64,000 bases of DNA from Sanyastnella coralliicola (lineage in GTDB: Bacteria > Bacteroidota > Bacteroidia > Flavobacteriales_D > Sanyastnellaceae). Made by a program: the position numbers and the translations under genes. Below are positions 17,219-26,858 of this stretch, in pieces. Positions within the stretch are counted from its first letter, which is position 1, and every line of letters begins with the position of its first letter. Under the pieces are notes generated by a model, which worked only from the letters and a program-made list of their open reading frames with translations, was not told where the DNA came from and did not search any database. The DNA is taken from positions 1-64,000 of the forward strand of contig NZ_CP132543.1 in assembly GCF_030845195.1 (NCBI RefSeq), in the 5' to 3' direction.

Positions 17219-17243
17219 TATGGCCTAGGGCTTAAGGCGTAAG
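17215..17243. repeat. Heptamer array, unit GGCNTAN
   Basis: Four units: GGCTTAT, GGCCTAG, GGCTTAA, GGCGTAA. First half of a composite island in a convergent junction. Confidence 0.85.
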
Positions 17244-17251
17244 TTTGGTTC

Positions 17252-17321
17252 CGTCCACTGTCCACTGTCCACTGTCCACTGTCCACTGTCCACTGTCCAC
17301 CGTCCACCGTCTACCGTCTCC
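17252..17321. repeat. Heptamer array, unit TGTCCAC
   Basis: Ten units, six of them identical TGTCCAC, the others CGTCCAC, CGTCTAC and CGTCTCC. The right end enters the proline dehydrogenase gene and supplies its last Arg codons and TAG stop. Confidence 0.92.
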
Positions 17322-18483
17322 CTTTCCTGCGTTGGATTTCGCGTTGGATGAGTGACAACTCCCTTCCGGTTTGCCCTTTTACCGAAGTGTTTTCTTCAGC
17401 TCGTCTGATGAGGTAGGGGATGACTTCACGGATGGGGCCGTAGGGTACGTATTTGGCTACGTTGAATCCGGCGTGGCTGAGGTTGAAGCTGATGTGATCG
17501 CTCATTCCGAATAGCTGAGCGAAGTAAACGCGTTTATCGTCTTTGGCGATGTTGCGTTCAATCATCAGTTCAGCAAGTGCTTTGGAGCTTGCTTCGTTGT
17601 GCGACCCTGCAACTACGGCAACATGTTCGATTTCATCGATGCACAGCTTGACAGCGGCGTCGAAGTCTTTATCAGAAGCTTCCTTATTGGGTTGAATTGG
17701 ATCTTGGTAACCGCGTTCTTCGGCGCGATCACGCTCTTTTTCCATGTAAGCTCCGCGAACGAGTTTTACTCCGTAGTGGTAGCCTTTTGATTTGGCTTCC
17801 GCGATAGCGTCTTGAAGGAAGGCTAAGCGATCATGACGGTACAATTGAACGGTATTGTAGACAATAACACGCTCCTTGTTGTATTTCGCCATCAGCTCAT
17901 GAGCCATGTCGTCAATGGCGTCTTGAATCCAGCTCTCTTCGGCATCTATGAAGACGGGAGTGCCCGTTTCAAAAGCACGTTTCGCAATGCGATCCATGCG
18001 CGTTTTTACGCCTTCAAATTCGGCTTGTTCTTCCTGACTCAATTCCGCGTTAGCGTTAACTTTTTCAAGCAAGCTAAAGCGAGAAATACCTGTCGTCTTG
18101 AAGACACAGAATGGAATGTGAATGTTGTCGTTGGCCGTCTCAACCGTGCGAAGAATCTCTTGCGTAGTACGTTCGAAATCTTCGCTGCTTTCTTTTCCCT
18201 CAACACTATAATCGAGGATAGTACCGACGTTTCCTTTATCCAGCACCTGAGTGGTTTGAGCACAATCAGCAATTGACTCCCCACCGCAGAATTGAGCGAA
18301 GATGTTGTTGCGCATCGCCCAACCAATAGGAATGCGAAGTTTGAGCGCCAAACCAACAGAAACCTTCCCGAATTTCACAAGGGCAGGACTACCCACTAGC
18401 TTGAACAACCAGTAGGCTTTCTTCAATTCCGCATTGCTTTTGTGCGCGAATGCGATTTCGGTATTGTCAAAACTCAACTTCAT
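17311..18483 (-). CDS. putA: Proline dehydrogenase
   Basis: FAD enzyme that oxidises proline to pyrroline-5-carboxylate; the stand-alone PRODH form of 390 residues typical of Bacteroidota, without the P5C dehydrogenase domain of full PutA. Motifs: FKTTGISRFSLLEKV (128-142), KLVRGAYMEKERDRA (240-254), GSHN (293-296), FAQLFGMSDHISFNL (321-335) and YVPYGPIREVIPYLIRRAEEN (345-365), which bind FAD and proline. ATG 18483 was chosen over a longer frame because a TATATTTG box lies nine bases upstream. The last two arginines and the stop are encoded by heptamer repeat DNA. Two 13-bp words lie inside. Confidence 0.94.
   Translation of the reverse strand: MKLSFDNTEIAFAHKSNAELKKAYWLFKLVGSPALVKFGKVSVGLALKLRIPIGWAMRNNIFAQFCGGESIADCAQTTQVLDKGNVGTILDYSVEGKESSEDFERTTQEILRTVETANDNIHIPFCVFKTTGISRFSLLEKVNANAELSQEEQAEFEGVKTRMDRIAKRAFETGTPVFIDAEESWIQDAIDDMAHELMAKYNKERVIVYNTVQLYRHDRLAFLQDAIAEAKSKGYHYGVKLVRGAYMEKERDRAEERGYQDPIQPNKEASDKDFDAAVKLCIDEIEHVAVVAGSHNEASSKALAELMIERNIAKDDKRVYFAQLFGMSDHISFNLSHAGFNVAKYVPYGPIREVIPYLIRRAEENTSVKGQTGRELSLIQREIQRRKGRR
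17797..17809 (+). repeat. 13-bp iterated word, TTCCGCGATAGCG
   Basis: Exact copy, N=A; the coding strand reads Ala-Ile-Ala-Glu in proline dehydrogenase. Confidence 0.85.
18043..18055 (+). repeat. 13-bp iterated word, TTCCGCGTTAGCG
   Basis: Exact copy, N=T; the coding strand reads Ala-Asn-Ala-Glu. With its flank it matches the copy at 19727 over 18 bp. Confidence 0.85.
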
Positions 18484-18492
18484 GCAGGCAGG

Positions 18493-18500
18493 CAAATATA
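18493..18500 (-). promoter_or_regulatory. Promoter -7 box TATATTTG of proline dehydrogenase
   Basis: TAnnTTTG on the minus strand, ending nine bases before ATG 18483. Confidence 0.5.
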
Positions 18501-18602
18501 ATATTCGCGAATGGTTGGTGCTACCCAAGTGTTAATTTCAATTGGATTCTGTGAATTCCGTCATGAGCGCCTTACCTTGATGTACCACACTTTCACTAAA
18601 CC

Positions 18603-20399
18603 ATGCGCCCTTCATCAAAGTTTATCTCGATCTGGACCTTGTGCCTGGCGGTTATATTTATTTCGTCAGAAGGCCACACACAGATCTTCTATAACGGAGA
18701 CTTTGAGATTAATGATGGCTGCAACACCACGCTTGGTCAGGTGACTTGGGTAGACGGTTGGTTCACCGTGGTGGAGTCAGCCGACTTCTATAGTTGTGGA
18801 TTTACTACAGATTTCTTTCCCACAGATGGCGAAGCTGCTTGCGGTGATGCCTACATGGGTTTCGCGTCGTATGGTGATGCGAATGGCAGCGCTGAGGCCA
18901 TCGGTTCGCAACTTCCGAGCCCTTTGGTGGCAGGTTTGGAGTATGAATTTTCTGTCCAAGTGAAGATTCCTACCGGCGGATTCTATAGCACGCCTTGCGG
19001 AGGTTTATGTGTTTATGGATTCGTGAACGCTCCGCCTCAAGGACTGATCGCCAGTCACCCTAGTTTGATTGACGGAGCTACAGAATTGGTATGTACTGAG
19101 ACCGTCGACAACCAGCAATGGGAAGAGCAGGTGATCAATTTTGTGGCTGATCAAGCCTATAATTACTTAGTGTTTTCTGTAGCGTACGCGCCAGGTTGTG
19201 CCCAGAACATTTTTCTAGACTGCATTTCCATCGTGGAAGCTGAAACCTTTCAAGAGCAGTTGACGGTTTGTGAAGGGGAAGAGTTAACACTTGATCCCGG
19301 TTTTGGGGCGGAGACAGATTGGAATATTGTCAATGACGACCAAACCTTGACCTTCATCCAGCAAAGCGAGAATTACACCTTCACCGCTACGGAGTCAATC
19401 AACATTCTAGCTCAAGGCCCTGAAGAAGATACCTTCACCTATTTCATTGAAGTAGTGAATTACCCGGAAGTTGATCTGGGGGATGACTTCACAGCCTGCG
19501 AAGGCGATGAAATTGTCTTGGAGTCTGGTTCAGCAGAATCTTATGTCTGGAACGGGGAAGCAGGGGGGCAAATGCTTGCCGTCACCGAAAGTGGGGTCTA
19601 TACCTTAGAAGCTAGTAATGGTGAATGTATTTCTACTGATGAGGTGGAGGTGACGATCATTCCGATGCCCGTAGTTGATCTCGGACCTGATATTCTAGAT
19701 TGTGAAGGCAATGAGGTGTTGGTTAACGCTAACGCGGAAGTGGTTTGGGATGACGGGACGGTCTCAAGTGGATACTTAGTTCAAGAGTCAGGTACCTATA
19801 CAGCGTCTATCACCAATGAGTGTTTTGTGGTCGAAGATGAAATCGAGGTGGGTATTGTTGTGGTTCCTCCCACAGCCTTGCCAACGGCCCTCCTCGCTTG
19901 TGTTGGAGACTCCTTGACCTTGGACCTGGTGATTGATGTAGATGCGGCGGTTTGGTTTGTCAACGATACCACCTATTCTGGATCTGAAATCGTCATCGGT
20001 GAAAGTGCGGAAGTATTGGTGCAATACGTCTATCAAGGATGTGACGCTACCGATGAAGTGTCCGTCACCTTCGAACCAAGTCTTGATATGAGTAAGGTGG
20101 TTATGCCGAATATCTTTACTCCGAACTACGACGGAGTGAATGATTTTATTCGTCCGATCTACCTCCCTGATCTTTCCTTAAACCTCTGCGCTGAAGATGA
20201 GCTCATCACCATTGACATGAATATCTTCAATCGATGGGGCGAGCAACTGGTTGAATCTGCTTGTTCATGGGATGCACGGCAAGATGATGGCAACACTGTG
20301 GCCTCAGGTAGCTACTACTATATCGTTGATTTGTATTCGAATTGCCTGTCTTCAGCCTCTGAAAAACGACTGACGGGAGTGATAACAATCACGTATTGA
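18603..20399 (+). CDS. Surface protein with type B (gliding-motility-like) C-terminal domain, paralogue 1
   Basis: 598 residues. Signal peptide ending SSEGHTQ; an N-terminal domain beginning IFYNGDFEINDGC (about 25-215) that is closely shared with the next gene; cysteine-paired Ig-like or PKD-like modules (CEGDEIVLESG, CEGNEVLVNAN); and the type B sorting domain from about 515 (VMPNIFTPNYDGVNDF, NIFNRWGEQLVES, GSYYYIVDL, LTGVITITY). The type IX system exports such proteins and attaches them at the surface, often as adhesins. Sequence similarity and tandem order with the gene at 20484 point to duplication. Ligand unknown. Confidence 0.88.
   Translation: MRPSSKFISIWTLCLAVIFISSEGHTQIFYNGDFEINDGCNTTLGQVTWVDGWFTVVESADFYSCGFTTDFFPTDGEAACGDAYMGFASYGDANGSAEAIGSQLPSPLVAGLEYEFSVQVKIPTGGFYSTPCGGLCVYGFVNAPPQGLIASHPSLIDGATELVCTETVDNQQWEEQVINFVADQAYNYLVFSVAYAPGCAQNIFLDCISIVEAETFQEQLTVCEGEELTLDPGFGAETDWNIVNDDQTLTFIQQSENYTFTATESINILAQGPEEDTFTYFIEVVNYPEVDLGDDFTACEGDEIVLESGSAESYVWNGEAGGQMLAVTESGVYTLEASNGECISTDEVEVTIIPMPVVDLGPDILDCEGNEVLVNANAEVVWDDGTVSSGYLVQESGTYTASITNECFVVEDEIEVGIVVVPPTALPTALLACVGDSLTLDLVIDVDAAVWFVNDTTYSGSEIVIGESAEVLVQYVYQGCDATDEVSVTFEPSLDMSKVVMPNIFTPNYDGVNDFIRPIYLPDLSLNLCAEDELITIDMNIFNRWGEQLVESACSWDARQDDGNTVASGSYYYIVDLYSNCLSSASEKRLTGVITITY
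19727..19739 (-). repeat. 13-bp iterated word, TTCCGCGTTAGCG
   Basis: Exact copy on the minus strand, N=T; the coding strand reads Ala-Asn-Ala-Glu. Confidence 0.85.
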
Positions 20400-20483
20400 G
20401 GTATGAAACTACTTTCGCTGGAATAAATTTATCTAGATCTTAAGTGTGTAAGCAACTAAACTTCAGGCATCTTTGTCTTAGAT

Positions 20484-23012
20484 ATGAAGGCTATATCTAT
20501 GAAGAACTTACTACTACTCTCACTCTTCCTCCTGCCCTTCGCTGCAGGAGCTCAGATCTTCTACAATGGAGACTTCGAGATCAATGATGGCTGTCCGCCA
20601 AGTCTTGGTCAAGTTAGCATGGTAGATGGATGGTTCATTGTGGTTGAATCTGCAGATTTCTATGCCTGCGATTTTACTTCATCAGCCTTCCCAACCGATG
20701 GTGAAGCAGCATGTGGTGATGCCTACATGGGATTTGCCTCCTACGGAGATGCGAATGGTAGCGCTGAAGCCATTGGGTCTCAACTTCCAGCTCCACTCGT
20801 TCCCGGAGAGACCTATGATTTTACGATTCAATTAAAGATGCCTACCGGCGGCGGATACAGCACTGTTTGCGGAGGCCTCTGTGTATACGGCTTTATGGAA
20901 GAACCTCCTTTGAATGTGATCGCAAGTCACCCTTCATTGATGGCTGGTTCTACGGAGTTATTCTGTACAGAAACAGTAGATAACACTGAATGGGAGCCGT
21001 ATGCCGTGACTTTTACAGCGGATCAAGCTTATGAATACTTGGTGTTCAGTCCTGGATACTTCCCAAGCTGTGCCCAGAATATTTTCATGGATTGTATCGA
21101 AATCGTAGAATCGGAATCATTCGATGAGTCGGTAACGATCTGTGCTGGAGAACAGGTAATCCTCGATCCTGGGTTTGGACCGGATGCGACATGGTCTACT
21201 GTCAACGATGACAACACCACTACGGTGTTTGCTACCACAGATATCTACACCTTCAACCCACCTGAAAGTGTGACGATTCTGGTAGAAGCTCCAAACGACG
21301 ATACCTATACCTACGATGTCAATGTGAACCCAATTCCTGAGCCCGATCTCGGTGAAGACATTTTGGTCTGCGAAGATGTAGATGTCATTCTCGATGCCGG
21401 CGCCGGTTGGGATGAAATCGCTTGGAACGGAGAGGTAGGAGCTGAGTTCTTTACGGTTTTAGAAACAGGCACAGTTGAAGTATCAGTAACCCTCGCAGGT
21501 TGTGTCGGTACTGACGAAGTTGACGTCGCTTTTGAAGCCAATCCTGATTTCAGTTCGTTGGTGACCTTAGGCCCTGCATGTGAAGGATTGTGTAATGGAC
21601 AAGTAGAATTGACGGTGGAAGATAACTGGACGTTCACTGTTGACGGTGAACCTTCCAACGGATTGACTACCGGTCTTTGTGAAGGCCTCCATACCTTCGA
21701 TATTGTTTCTGATTTAGGTTGTGAAGCATCAGATTCTGAGCTTTTCACGGTGCAGCCAGCACCAGCCATTTCCGTTGATCCACTGATAACGATTTGTGAA
21801 GGAAGCACGGTGACCTTGGAAGCAACTTCGCCAGATGATGATCTTACGTTCACGTGGTCTACTCTTGAAGAAGCACAGGCTATCGACGTGACACCAGTCG
21901 CGGGTGATCAGTTCTGTGTGTCTGCGGTTGACCCTGATGGATGTCCTTCTGCTGAAGTTTGTACTGAGATTGCGGTTTACGATCCTCTCGTATTGACCGG
22001 TCCGGAGAACGAAGATGTTTGTCCTGGTGATTTGGTTTCTTTCTTGGCTAACGCCGAAGGGGGAGATGGTAATTACACTTGGCAATGGACGAGCTCAACA
22101 GGAAACGTAGGTGCGGATGCACAGCTTCAGTTCAACGCGTCGGTATCGGATACATATACCGTGTTGCTTTCTGATGGATGCACTCCAGAAGGAATTACGA
22201 CGGAAGTTGATCTACTAGTAGCAGTTATTCCAACTCCGGAATTGACGCTTGAATATGAGTCGCCATGTCTGCCTTCTGTAGCAGCTTTCTCGTTGACAGA
22301 TGAAGAAGCTTTCCAGACCATTACGTGGGCCTTCGGAGATGAAACAGTGGGTTCTGGTGCCGCAACGGCGCACACCTACGAAACTCCAGGATGTTTTGAT
22401 GTAGACGTTGCCTTAATCTCAAACGAGGGCTGTCTGATCAACTTGAACTATGAAGACCTTCTTTGCGCGTATGAATTGCCACTCGCTGGATTTGACATCG
22501 CGGAAGGAACCATCGTTTACGATGATGCAGAACGTCTGCAGATGCTCAACTCGAGTGAAGGAGCGGAGACTCACCAGTGGTTCGTAGATGAACAGCCAGT
22601 TTCTGAAGAAGAGAACCCACTAATTGACGGATTCTCTCTTCCAGGTTTCTACGATATCTGCTTGGAAGTGGCGAATCCTCAAGGATGTATCGATCAGTTC
22701 TGTAGAGAAGTAGAAGTCATTTTAGCGCCAGAAGTGTATATCCCGAACGCGTTCACACCTGACCTGGATGGAATTAACGAGGTGTTCAAACCAGAAATGG
22801 CATTCACACCCGTTGAATATGAATTCTACGTGTTTGATCGCTGGGGTGATGAAATCTTCTCGACTACCGATCCAAATCAAGGCTGGATAGGAAATAACAA
22901 GTCTGGAGGATACTACGTTAGTCCTGGAACATACCTATACAAGGTCGTTGTGAAGATGCCAGATACTGGCAACAACGAAGAGTTCGAAGGACACGTACTT
23001 CTAATCCGATAA
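20484..23012 (+). CDS. Surface protein with type B C-terminal domain, paralogue 2
   Basis: 842 residues. Signal peptide MKNLLLLSLFLLPFAAGAQ (ATG 20499 may be the real start; ATG 20484 adds five residues). The N-terminal domain matches the upstream paralogue closely (IFYNGDFEINDGC, ADFYACDFTSSAFPTDGEA, YMGFASYGDANGSAEAIGSQLP). The middle holds more Ig/PKD-like modules than the paralogue, with regularly placed cysteines. The type B tail starts near 735 (EVYIPNAFTPDLDGINEVF, FYVFDRWGDEIF, VLLIR). Probably a type IX-secreted adhesin or matrix protein. The stop TAA abuts the typA stop in the palindrome TAATTA. Confidence 0.88.
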   Translation: MKAISMKNLLLLSLFLLPFAAGAQIFYNGDFEINDGCPPSLGQVSMVDGWFIVVESADFYACDFTSSAFPTDGEAACGDAYMGFASYGDANGSAEAIGSQLPAPLVPGETYDFTIQLKMPTGGGYSTVCGGLCVYGFMEEPPLNVIASHPSLMAGSTELFCTETVDNTEWEPYAVTFTADQAYEYLVFSPGYFPSCAQNIFMDCIEIVESESFDESVTICAGEQVILDPGFGPDATWSTVNDDNTTTVFATTDIYTFNPPESVTILVEAPNDDTYTYDVNVNPIPEPDLGEDILVCEDVDVILDAGAGWDEIAWNGEVGAEFFTVLETGTVEVSVTLAGCVGTDEVDVAFEANPDFSSLVTLGPACEGLCNGQVELTVEDNWTFTVDGEPSNGLTTGLCEGLHTFDIVSDLGCEASDSELFTVQPAPAISVDPLITICEGSTVTLEATSPDDDLTFTWSTLEEAQAIDVTPVAGDQFCVSAVDPDGCPSAEVCTEIAVYDPLVLTGPENEDVCPGDLVSFLANAEGGDGNYTWQWTSSTGNVGADAQLQFNASVSDTYTVLLSDGCTPEGITTEVDLLVAVIPTPELTLEYESPCLPSVAAFSLTDEEAFQTITWAFGDETVGSGAATAHTYETPGCFDVDVALISNEGCLINLNYEDLLCAYELPLAGFDIAEGTIVYDDAERLQMLNSSEGAETHQWFVDEQPVSEEENPLIDGFSLPGFYDICLEVANPQGCIDQFCREVEVILAPEVYIPNAFTPDLDGINEVFKPEMAFTPVEYEFYVFDRWGDEIFSTTDPNQGWIGNNKSGGYYVSPGTYLYKVVVKMPDTGNNEEFEGHVLLIR

Positions 23013-24791
23013 TTAGAATTTCCCTGGCTTCGGGATCTTACGCATTCGCATAGACTGCGGAGTGATCTCTAGGTATTCGTCATCTCCGATGTACTCCATG
23101 TACTCTTCTAATGAAAATTGAATCTTTGGTGGAATCTTCGCCGCATCGTCAGCTCCTGCTGAACGAATGTTGGTGAGCTTCTTTCCTTTGATCACGTTGA
23201 CTTCAAGGTCATTGTCACGCGTGTTTTCACCCACAACTTGTCCCTTGTATACTTCTTCACCCGGATCAATAAAGAAACGTCCTCGGTCTTGTAGACGGTC
23301 GATGGCATAGGCCAATGCTTGACCCATTTCCATAGAAACCATCACTCCTTTACGACGATCACCGATTTCACCTTTCCAGGGTCCGAATTCACGGAAACGG
23401 TGCGTGATTACCGCTTCACCAGCAGAAGCAGTCATCAAATGACTACGCAATCCAATCAATCCACGAGAAGGAATGTCGAACTCCAGATGCTGAAGGTCTC
23501 CTTTTGGTTCCATCACCATCAAGTCACCCTTACGCTGTGTAGCCAGCTCAATCGCTTTTCCTGAAGACTCTTCTGGAATATCGATCACCAATGTCTCGTA
23601 GGGTTCGTGCTTCTGACCATCAACCTCCTGAGTCAATACCTGAGGCTTACCAAGCTGGAGCTCGTAGCCTTCACGACGCATTGTTTCTACAAGAATCGAC
23701 AAGTGAAGAATACCTCGTCCGTATACAATGAAGGTATCTTCGCTTTGCGTGTCTTCTACACGAAGTGCTAGGTTTCGTTCAGTCTCTTGGTATAGACGCT
23801 CACGAAGTTGACGAGATGTCACGTACTTTCCTTCACGACCGTAGAATGGCGAGTTGTTAATCGTAAACAACATGCTCATTGTTGGCTCATCTACCGCGAT
23901 TCGTGGCAAAGGCTCTGGCTGTTCCAGACTAGCGATCGTATCACCAATGTCAAAACCTTCAAGACCAACAACGGCACAAAGGTCACCGCTACCTACTTCC
24001 TTCACCTTCGTACGACCAAGTCCTTCGAAAACGAAGAGCTCTTTCACCTTCATTTTCTTCTGTACTCCTTCAGCTTGGCAGAGGATGATCTGCTCAGCTT
24101 CGCGAATCGTACCTCGGTACACACGTCCGATAGCAATACGTCCGGTGAATGGAGAGTGGTCTAGACTCGTGATCTGCATCTGAAGCGGACCCTCGTGGAA
24201 TGGTGCTGGTGGAATGTGTTCTACAACAGCATCAAGGAGGGCAGTGATATCAGTCGTTGGTTTTTCCCAGTCTGTGCTCATCCAACCCTGCTTACTTGAA
24301 CCGTAAAGGGTTTCAAAGTCGAGCTGTTCTTCCGTCGCTTCTAGATTGAACATAAGGTCAAACACGGCTTCGTGTACCTCGTCAGGACGACAATTGTCTT
24401 TATCAACCTTGTTCACCACCACGATTGGCTTCAACTTCAATTCAAGTGCTTTCGAAAGAACGAAACGCGTCTGTGGCATTGGTCCTTCAAAGGCATCAAC
24501 CAACAGCAATACACCGTCGGCCATTTTCAAAACACGTTCTACTTCTCCACCGAAGTCACTGTGTCCTGGAGTGTCAATGATATTGATCTTAACCCCTTTG
24601 TAAGTCACAGAAACGTTCTTCGAGAGGATCGTGATTCCACGCTCACGTTCGAGGTCGTTGTTGTCAAGAACAAGTTCCCCTGTATCCTTACGTTGATCAA
24701 GAACTTTACATTCCTGAATGATCTTGTCAACGAGGGTAGTTTTACCGTGGTCGACGTGCGCGATGATGGCGATATTTCGAATTGAGCTCAT
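23013..24791 (-). CDS. typA: Ribosome-associated GTPase TypA/BipA
   Basis: Translational GTPase of the EF-G superfamily that assists ribosome assembly and stress or cold adaptation. 592 residues, normal. G1 AHVDHGKTT (11-19), G2 RGIT (51-54), G3 DTPGH (73-77), G4 NKVD (127-130); then the beta-barrel domain, an EF-G V-like domain and the BipA C-terminal domain with RGLIGLRSHLMTAS. ATG 24791 was selected because the upstream in-frame extension crosses a TACTTTTG promoter box. The stop abuts the stop of the convergent gene. Confidence 0.97.
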   Translation of the reverse strand: MSSIRNIAIIAHVDHGKTTLVDKIIQECKVLDQRKDTGELVLDNNDLERERGITILSKNVSVTYKGVKINIIDTPGHSDFGGEVERVLKMADGVLLLVDAFEGPMPQTRFVLSKALELKLKPIVVVNKVDKDNCRPDEVHEAVFDLMFNLEATEEQLDFETLYGSSKQGWMSTDWEKPTTDITALLDAVVEHIPPAPFHEGPLQMQITSLDHSPFTGRIAIGRVYRGTIREAEQIILCQAEGVQKKMKVKELFVFEGLGRTKVKEVGSGDLCAVVGLEGFDIGDTIASLEQPEPLPRIAVDEPTMSMLFTINNSPFYGREGKYVTSRQLRERLYQETERNLALRVEDTQSEDTFIVYGRGILHLSILVETMRREGYELQLGKPQVLTQEVDGQKHEPYETLVIDIPEESSGKAIELATQRKGDLMVMEPKGDLQHLEFDIPSRGLIGLRSHLMTASAGEAVITHRFREFGPWKGEIGDRRKGVMVSMEMGQALAYAIDRLQDRGRFFIDPGEEVYKGQVVGENTRDNDLEVNVIKGKKLTNIRSAGADDAAKIPPKIQFSLEEYMEYIGDDEYLEITPQSMRMRKIPKPGKF

Positions 24792-24812
24792 GAAGCCTAG
24801 TAAATAAGGCCG

Positions 24813-24820
24813 CAAAAGTA
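24813..24820 (-). promoter_or_regulatory. Promoter -7 box TACTTTTG of typA
   Basis: TAnnTTTG on the minus strand, about 21 bases before ATG 24791. Confidence 0.5.
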
Positions 24821-24928
24821 CGACCTTTCTAGTGGTTGAGAACTATTAAGTGCGAAGAAATCAAGGTGTTGGTGTGAAAGGGCTATCGTCATCTTTCGTC
24901 GTATCTTGCCGTTCCCAAACTATAACCC

Positions 24929-26314
24929 ATGTCAATTCAGGATTACATTACATCCAATAAAGACCGCTTCTTAGAGGAGCTGATCGATATACTTAAGATC
25001 CCTAGCATCAGTGCTGACCCGGCTTACAGCGATGACGTTCATCGCATGGCTGAGGCTACAAAAGATCACTTGTTGAAGGCAGGAGCTGACAAGGCGATCG
25101 TGATGGAAACACCAGGCTACCCTATCGTCTACGGTGAGAAAATCATCGATGCGAGCTTACCAACCGTACTGGTATACGGACACTACGATGTTCAGCCAGC
25201 AGATCCGTTAGATCTATGGGATTCTCCGGCATTTGAACCGGTGATCAAAAAAACAGACATCCACCCTGACGGAGCCATTTTCGCTCGTGGAGCATGTGAT
25301 GACAAAGGTCAATTCTACATGCACGTGAAGGCTTTCGAAACGATGATGAACACTGATTCACTGCCATGTAACGTGAAGTTCATCATTGAAGGAGAAGAGG
25401 AAGTGGGTTCAGAAAATCTTGATGGATTCCTAGAAGAGAATAAAGAACTACTTGCCGCAGATGTCATCTTGGTTTCTGATACAGGAATCATCGCCAACGA
25501 TATTCCGTCAATCACCACAGGGCTTCGCGGACTAAGCTACGTGGAAGTAGAAGTAACTGGGCCAAACCGTGACCTCCACTCTGGACTCTACGGAGGAGGA
25601 GTTCCAAACCCAATCAACATCTTGTGTGAGATGATCGCGTCATTGAAAGATGAGCATCAACACATCACAGTAGAAGGTTTCTACGATGATGTAGATGAGT
25701 TGTCTGCTGAAGAGCGCGCGGAAATGGCAAAAGCGCCATTCAGTGAAGAAGGGTTCAAGAAGAGCATTGATATCGGTGATGTAGAAGGCGAAACAGGATA
25801 CTCTGTTCCTGAGCGTTTGTCTATTCGTCCAACCCTTGATGTCAACGGAATTTGGGGTGGATACACTGGTGAAGGAGCCAAAACAGTCATTGCATCGAAA
25901 GCATATGCGAAGATCAGCATGCGTCTCGTTCCGAATCAAGACTCAACGAAGATCACGAAGCTATTCCAAGAGCATTTTGAACGCATTGCACCGAAGAGTG
26001 TGAAGGTAAAAGTGACTCCGCACCACGGTGGGGAAGCTGCGGTGACACCAGTTGATAGCATCGCTTACAAAGCAGCATCGAAAGCCATGGAAGAAACGTA
26101 TGGAAAGAAGCCAGTTCCTGTGCGCAGCGGTGGTTCGATTCCGATTGTAGCTTCGTTCGAGAAGATCCTTGGTTTGAAGACAGTTCTGTTCGGCTTTGGA
26201 TTGGATTCAGATGCGATTCACTCACCAAATGAGCACTACGGACTCTTCAACTATTACAAGGGAATTGAAACTATTCCGTTGTTCTACAAGTACTTTGTGG
26301 AGATGAAGAAATAA
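24929..26314 (+). CDS. M20-family dipeptidase
   Basis: Zinc metallopeptidase of the M20 (PepV/CNDP-like) group that cleaves dipeptides; 461 residues. Motifs: VYGHYDVQPADPLDLWDS (metal-binding H and catalytic D), RGACDDKGQFYMH, the EGEEEVGSENL pair (general base Glu and metal Glu), VSDTGIIA, and C-terminal SGGSIPIVASFEKILG with a later histidine DSDAIHSPNEHYG. The lid domain occupies about 200-350. No signal peptide, so cytoplasmic. The following lipoprotein gene starts 44 bp on, without an obvious terminator between. Confidence 0.93.
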   Translation: MSIQDYITSNKDRFLEELIDILKIPSISADPAYSDDVHRMAEATKDHLLKAGADKAIVMETPGYPIVYGEKIIDASLPTVLVYGHYDVQPADPLDLWDSPAFEPVIKKTDIHPDGAIFARGACDDKGQFYMHVKAFETMMNTDSLPCNVKFIIEGEEEVGSENLDGFLEENKELLAADVILVSDTGIIANDIPSITTGLRGLSYVEVEVTGPNRDLHSGLYGGGVPNPINILCEMIASLKDEHQHITVEGFYDDVDELSAEERAEMAKAPFSEEGFKKSIDIGDVEGETGYSVPERLSIRPTLDVNGIWGGYTGEGAKTVIASKAYAKISMRLVPNQDSTKITKLFQEHFERIAPKSVKVKVTPHHGGEAAVTPVDSIAYKAASKAMEETYGKKPVPVRSGGSIPIVASFEKILGLKTVLFGFGLDSDAIHSPNEHYGLFNYYKGIETIPLFYKYFVEMKK

Positions 26315-26357
26315 GGCTCTGGCACGCCCTTTGCCCTTACTTCGTTAAAATCGACCT

Positions 26358-26852
26358 ATGAAAGCACTACTAAACGCACCAATGAGTCGGTTGAGCATGT
26401 TTATGCTCTTGCTGACTACGCTGACCTTGACTTCTTGTGGCTACAAGGATGTGGAGGTGAAAGAGATTCGAAATATCATTGTCACCAAATTCACTGCAGA
26501 AGAGTTTGAAGCCGATGTGACCGTCTATATAGAGAACCCTAATTGGTATAAGCTCTCATTAACCGAGTCAGATTTTGACATATACATTAGCGGGCAACAT
26601 ATGGGGAAAGGGTCTTTGGTGAATGAGCTTGTGATTCCTAAGAAGACTTCAGGAGAATTCACTGTGACTGTTCAGGGTCGATATAGTAATTCTTCAACAA
26701 GTATTCTTGGAGGCTTGCTTAACATCCTCACCAAGAAGGTGCAAACCGTGCGTTTAACTGGTGTTGCAACTGGTAAAGCCATGATGTTCAAACGGGAAGT
26801 CCCATTTGATTTCGAAGAAGAGTTCGATATGAAAGAATCAGAGTTCGAATAG
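26358..26852 (+). CDS. LEA14-like (LEA type 2) lipoprotein
   Basis: 164 residues. N-terminal hydrophobic segment ending TLTSCGY, a lipoprotein signal with the lipidated Cys near residue 27. The mature part is a single LEA14/WHy-type beta domain: FTAEEFEADVTVYIENPNWYKLSLTESDFDIYISG, in which the ENPN turn and following strands are characteristic. Function in bacteria unclear, probably an envelope protein. ATG 26358 or ATG 26382 (MSRLSMF) could be the start. The end is six bases from the convergent gene's stop. Confidence 0.82.
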   Translation: MKALLNAPMSRLSMFMLLLTTLTLTSCGYKDVEVKEIRNIIVTKFTAEEFEADVTVYIENPNWYKLSLTESDFDIYISGQHMGKGSLVNELVIPKKTSGEFTVTVQGRYSNSSTSILGGLLNILTKKVQTVRLTGVATGKAMMFKREVPFDFEEEFDMKESEFE

Positions 26853-26858
26853 TCTTAA

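Noticed and set aside
22127..22375. Minus-strand reading frames inside the type B surface protein gene
   Set aside because: Compositional shadow of the repeat-rich sense gene; no start context or known domain.
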